Assembly: GCA_946186535.1 (NCBI GenBank)
Contig: CAMHNT010000127.1
Location: 1-6,446 of the forward strand
Source: an uncultured Clostridia bacterium
Lineage (GTDB): Bacteria; Bacillota; Clostridia; Oscillospirales; Acutalibacteraceae
Reading direction: 5' to 3'
Length of the DNA: 6,446 nucleotides
Shown: piece by piece, positions 4,255 to 6,446 of the stretch
How the letters are laid out: every line of letters starts with the position of its first letter
Numbering within the stretch: the stretch's first letter is position 1
Notes under the pieces: model-generated
The model's database searches: none
Told to the model about the DNA's origin: nothing
The model's input: the letters and a program-made list of their open reading frames with translations, nothing else
Translations under genes and position numbers: made by a program

Positions 4255-5958
4255 ATGAGTCAATGGATTAAGGACGCTGTATTCTATCATATCTATCCGC
4301 TCGGTTTCTGCGGAGCTCCGGAATATAACGACGGAAAGGTCGAATACAGATTAGATAAAATTATAGATTGGATACCTCACCTCAAAGAGATGGGTGTGAA
4401 TGCCGTATATCTCGGACCCGTCTTCCAGTCGAAGAAGCACGGCTACGACACAAGCGACTACTATACAATAGACTGTCGTCTCGGAGACAACGCAAGCTTC
4501 AAAAAAATCTGTGACGAGCTTCACGCAAACGGCATAAGAGTCATTCTTGACGGCGTGTTCAATCATGTCGGACGTGATTTCTGGGCATTTCAGGACGTTC
4601 AGAAATACGGTCAGGGCTCACAGTATTGCAGCTGGTTCCAGAATCTCAATTTCGGCGGCAGATCGCCGTATGACGATCCGTTCTGGTATGAGGGCTGGAG
4701 CGGTCACTACGACCTCGTAAAGCTGAATCTCTATAATCAGGCTGTCGTGGATCATCTCATCGGCGCAGTTGAAATGTGGATGAACGAATTCAAAATCGAC
4801 GGTCTTCGTCTTGACGCAGCCGACTGTATCGAGCCTAATTTCTTCAAGACTCTCCGCCGATTCTGCAAGAGCAAGGATCCCGAGTTCTGGCTTATGGGCG
4901 AGATTATTCACGGTGACTACAACCGCTGGGCAAACCCGGAGATGATGGACTCCGTCACAAACTACGAGTGCTATAAGGGAATCTATTCATCCCACAACGA
5001 CAAGAACTATTTCGAGATCGCGCATTCCCTTCAGAGACAGTTCGCAAACGGCGGTATCTATCAGAATCTCTGCCTCTACAACTTCCTTGACAACCACGAT
5101 GTTAACAGAATCGGTTCAACGCTCAGGAACCCGAATCATCTGAACAATGTATATACCGTACTTTTCACGATGCCCGGCGTTCCGTCGATTTACTACGGAA
5201 GTGAATGGGCTATCGAGGGAACGAGAACGAACCACAGCGACGATATGCTTCGTCCGTGTCTCGATCTGAACACCCCTCTCATAAAGACGACCGCGCTCAT
5301 TCCCCACATCGGAAAGCTTTCCGCTCTCAGAAAGAAATTCCATGCACTCTGCGACGGAAAGTACGAGAATGTCGTTATCAGGAACGAACAGCTTATCTAC
5401 AAAAGATTCTCTAACGAACAGACAATCGTTGTTGCGCTTAACGTAAACGACAGCGAATACTGGATAGATTTCAACATCAGCGGCGGCTGTGTTCTCACTG
5501 ACGTTCTTGTTGACGGCAGCGAATACAGAGTGGAAAACAATCACACAAGCGTTATGATTCCGGCGAACGGCGCAAGAGTTCTTATTCTCCACAACGGAGA
5601 TTTCAACTATCGGAAATTCCTGAATGAAATTGAAAATGAACTTCCCGAGCCTATCGTTGCGAAAACAGAGGACGCCGCTCCTACCTTTGAAGAACAGGTA
5701 AACTCAATAGCGGAAGCAGAAGCTGAAGAGCCTACGGAAAAGAGGGAAATAAAATTCGGAAAGTACCGTCACCACAACGGCAAGGAATTTGCGGTTCTTG
5801 CAATTGCAAAGGACTGTGACACGGAAGAGCCTGTTGTCATTTACAAGCAGCTCTACGACGAGCACGCAATCTGGGTTCGTCCGGTTAAAACATTTGTCGA
5901 AGACGTAGAAATTGACGGCAGAAAACTCCCCCGCTTCACCTACATCGACCAAGATTAA
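4255..5958 (+). CDS. Intracellular GH13 alpha-amylase-family enzyme with C-terminal DUF1653 domain
   Basis: This 567-aa glycoside hydrolase probably cleaves alpha-1,4 (perhaps alpha-1,6) bonds of maltodextrins or cyclodextrins. The (beta/alpha)8 barrel starts at residue 1 and the GH13 conserved regions are in order: GYDTSDYY (63-70), DGVFNHVG (99-106), VKLN (155-158), GLRLDAAD (183-190), GE (215-216) and FLDNHD (277-282). The nucleophile D187, acid/base E216, transition-state D282, R185 and H281 are all present, so it should be active. The VKLN block and overall pattern recall the neopullulanase/cyclomaltodextrinase group, but the N-terminal CBM34 domain of that group is absent. No signal peptide is seen, so the enzyme is cytoplasmic. 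A beta-sandwich domain C (about 370-447) precedes an acidic linker (460-498, rich in E and A). A DUF1653 domain follows (about 499-565: KFGKYRHHNGKEF, WVRPVKTF, GRKLPRF), normally a small stand-alone protein of unknown function. The exact substrate is not decided by sequence. Confidence 0.93.
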   Translation: MSQWIKDAVFYHIYPLGFCGAPEYNDGKVEYRLDKIIDWIPHLKEMGVNAVYLGPVFQSKKHGYDTSDYYTIDCRLGDNASFKKICDELHANGIRVILDGVFNHVGRDFWAFQDVQKYGQGSQYCSWFQNLNFGGRSPYDDPFWYEGWSGHYDLVKLNLYNQAVVDHLIGAVEMWMNEFKIDGLRLDAADCIEPNFFKTLRRFCKSKDPEFWLMGEIIHGDYNRWANPEMMDSVTNYECYKGIYSSHNDKNYFEIAHSLQRQFANGGIYQNLCLYNFLDNHDVNRIGSTLRNPNHLNNVYTVLFTMPGVPSIYYGSEWAIEGTRTNHSDDMLRPCLDLNTPLIKTTALIPHIGKLSALRKKFHALCDGKYENVVIRNEQLIYKRFSNEQTIVVALNVNDSEYWIDFNISGGCVLTDVLVDGSEYRVENNHTSVMIPANGARVLILHNGDFNYRKFLNEIENELPEPIVAKTEDAAPTFEEQVNSIAEAEAEEPTEKREIKFGKYRHHNGKEFAVLAIAKDCDTEEPVVIYKQLYDEHAIWVRPVKTFVEDVEIDGRKLPRFTYIDQD

Positions 5959-6134
5959 TTTACCCCGATTCCGAAGACATTCTTGACGTGAGCCATCGCC
6001 CGAGGATGGGGACTTAAGGCGGTAGGGTTTCTCTCTATATTACTCATTGGACTTTTCCGACTTTTTTAATTCTATTCCGGAAGTAAAGTTTTAATGCCAT
6101 GTCTTATTCTTCTTAAAAACTAAGCCTTTTCATC
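5959..6134. other. Non-coding stretch after the GH13 gene, no identified function
   Basis: I see no gene here. The only marks are a 5-bp stem CCATC/GATGG (5993-5997 and 6005-6009) inside a locally GC-rich patch (about 5985-6030), and a T-rich run ACTTTTTTAATT near 6060 preceded by GGA-CTTT-TCC. That last hairpin is too weak to call a terminator with confidence, so the end of the GH13 transcript is not clearly marked. Confidence 0.4.
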
Positions 6135-6159
6135 AGCCCCCTCCCTTCCCGAGGGGGCT
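6135..6159. repeat. GC-rich 9-bp inverted repeat, copy 1
   Basis: AGCCCCCTC (6135-6143) pairs perfectly with GAGGGGGCT (6151-6159) around the loop CCTTCCC. It is the first strong hairpin after the GH13 gene and could end its transcript, although no T tract follows. A close relative ends the window at 6427-6446, so it is a repeated element and not unique to this gene. Confidence 0.7.
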
Positions 6160-6184
6160 ACTTGGTTATGTGCTTCGACCTGCT

Positions 6185-6390
6185 CCTATGGGGGCTGCGC
6201 CCCAAACCCTGCTTTCTTCTCCGAAAGCTTTTCGTGGGTCAAAGGCTTCGCCCTGCACCTATTGGGGCTGCCGCCCCAAACCCTGCTTTCTTCTCCGAAA
6301 GCTTTTCGTAGGTCAAGGGCTTCGCCCACACCCATCGGGAGCTGCGCTCCCGAACCCTTGCTGTCTTTCAGGAAAAATACTTTTCTACGA
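6185..6390. repeat. 73-bp tandem repeat, two full units and a degenerate third
   Basis: Units start at 6185, 6258 and 6331, an exact 73-bp period. Units 1 and 2 are nearly identical: a 36-nt block from CCCCAAACCC to GCTTTTCGT is shared without change, and small 1-nt gaps compensate each other. Unit 3 keeps the hairpin and AACCC tail and then decays, ending about 6390. Each full unit holds three small palindromes: a GC stem with loop TGC or TGCC, CGAAAGCTTTTCG, and a GGC-TTC-GCC type hairpin. The first palindrome matches the module at 1-33. There are no unique spacers and no reading frame across units, so it is neither a CRISPR array nor a repeat protein. Confidence 0.85.
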
Positions 6391-6426
6391 AGCTGAATCT
6401 TTTCACCAAACTTTCGCCACCCCCAA

Positions 6427-6446
6427 CCCCCTCCCCGGAGGGGGCT
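6427..6446. repeat. GC-rich inverted repeat, copy 2, at the window end
   Basis: CCCCCTCC (6427-6434) and GGAGGGGG (6437-6444) are inverted around two C residues, then CT. It matches the hairpin at 6135-6159 apart from a shorter loop and one changed base. The two copies flank the 73-bp tandem array in the same orientation. Confidence 0.65.

Noticed and set aside
5116..5592. A 158-residue open frame on the minus strand inside the GH13 gene
   Set aside because: It is antisense to conserved GH13 sequence, has no recognisable domain and no sign of its own promoter or ribosome site.
6185..6390. CRISPR array
   Set aside because: The 73-bp units are contiguous without unique spacers, the third is decayed, and no cas gene is present.
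1..6446. A new defence, toxin-antitoxin or biosynthetic multigene system
   Set aside because: Four of the five genes belong to known families with unrelated roles and the fifth is a lone membrane protein; separate promoters, terminators and repeats divide them.

Overview
The window looks like a chromosomal stretch from a low-to-mid GC Firmicute, most likely a gut-type clostridium of the Ruminococcus/Oscillospiraceae kind. This rests on the AT-rich intergenic DNA, the promoters and ribosome sites of Gram-positive type, the MEP isoprenoid gene ispE, an intracellular GH13 enzyme and abundant GC-rich hairpin repeats between genes. The taxon is an inference from style, not from a marker gene.

Layout: all five real genes lie on the + strand. 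(1) gpsA (216-1178), NAD(P)+ glycerol-3-phosphate dehydrogenase, is preceded by a consensus sigma-A promoter (147-175) and followed by a strong intrinsic terminator (1246-1299). (2) A 157-bp MITE-like palindromic element (1301-1457) starts at the end of the terminator T tract and ends 18 bp before the next gene. (3) A membrane-anchored staphylococcal-nuclease-like enzyme is at 1476-2033. (4) After a repeat cluster (2055-2151) comes a small three-helix membrane protein of unknown function (2178-2798), followed 9 bp later by ispE (2808-3674); these two probably share a transcript. (5) A 580-bp intergenic region holds a second copy of the repeat family (3704-3830), a perfect 14-bp hairpin, a likely terminator, and then a promoter and structured leader for the last gene. 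(6) A cytoplasmic GH13 alpha-amylase-family enzyme (4255-5958) carries an unusual C-terminal DUF1653 domain. (7) The last 488 bp are non-coding. They hold an unexplained stretch, a GC-rich hairpin, a 73-bp tandem repeat and a second GC-rich hairpin cut by the window edge. The first 33 bp of the window are another copy of the hairpin module in that tandem array.

The genes do not form one pathway. They are independent housekeeping or metabolic units (phospholipid precursor, secreted nuclease, isoprenoid precursor, alpha-glucan breakdown) separated by repeats. I see no defence system, prophage, CRISPR array or new multigene system. The observations most worth following are the GH13-DUF1653 fusion, the MITE-like element that seems to supply the 5' region of the nuclease gene, and the dispersed hairpin repeats, whose stems differ between copies while keeping their base pairing.
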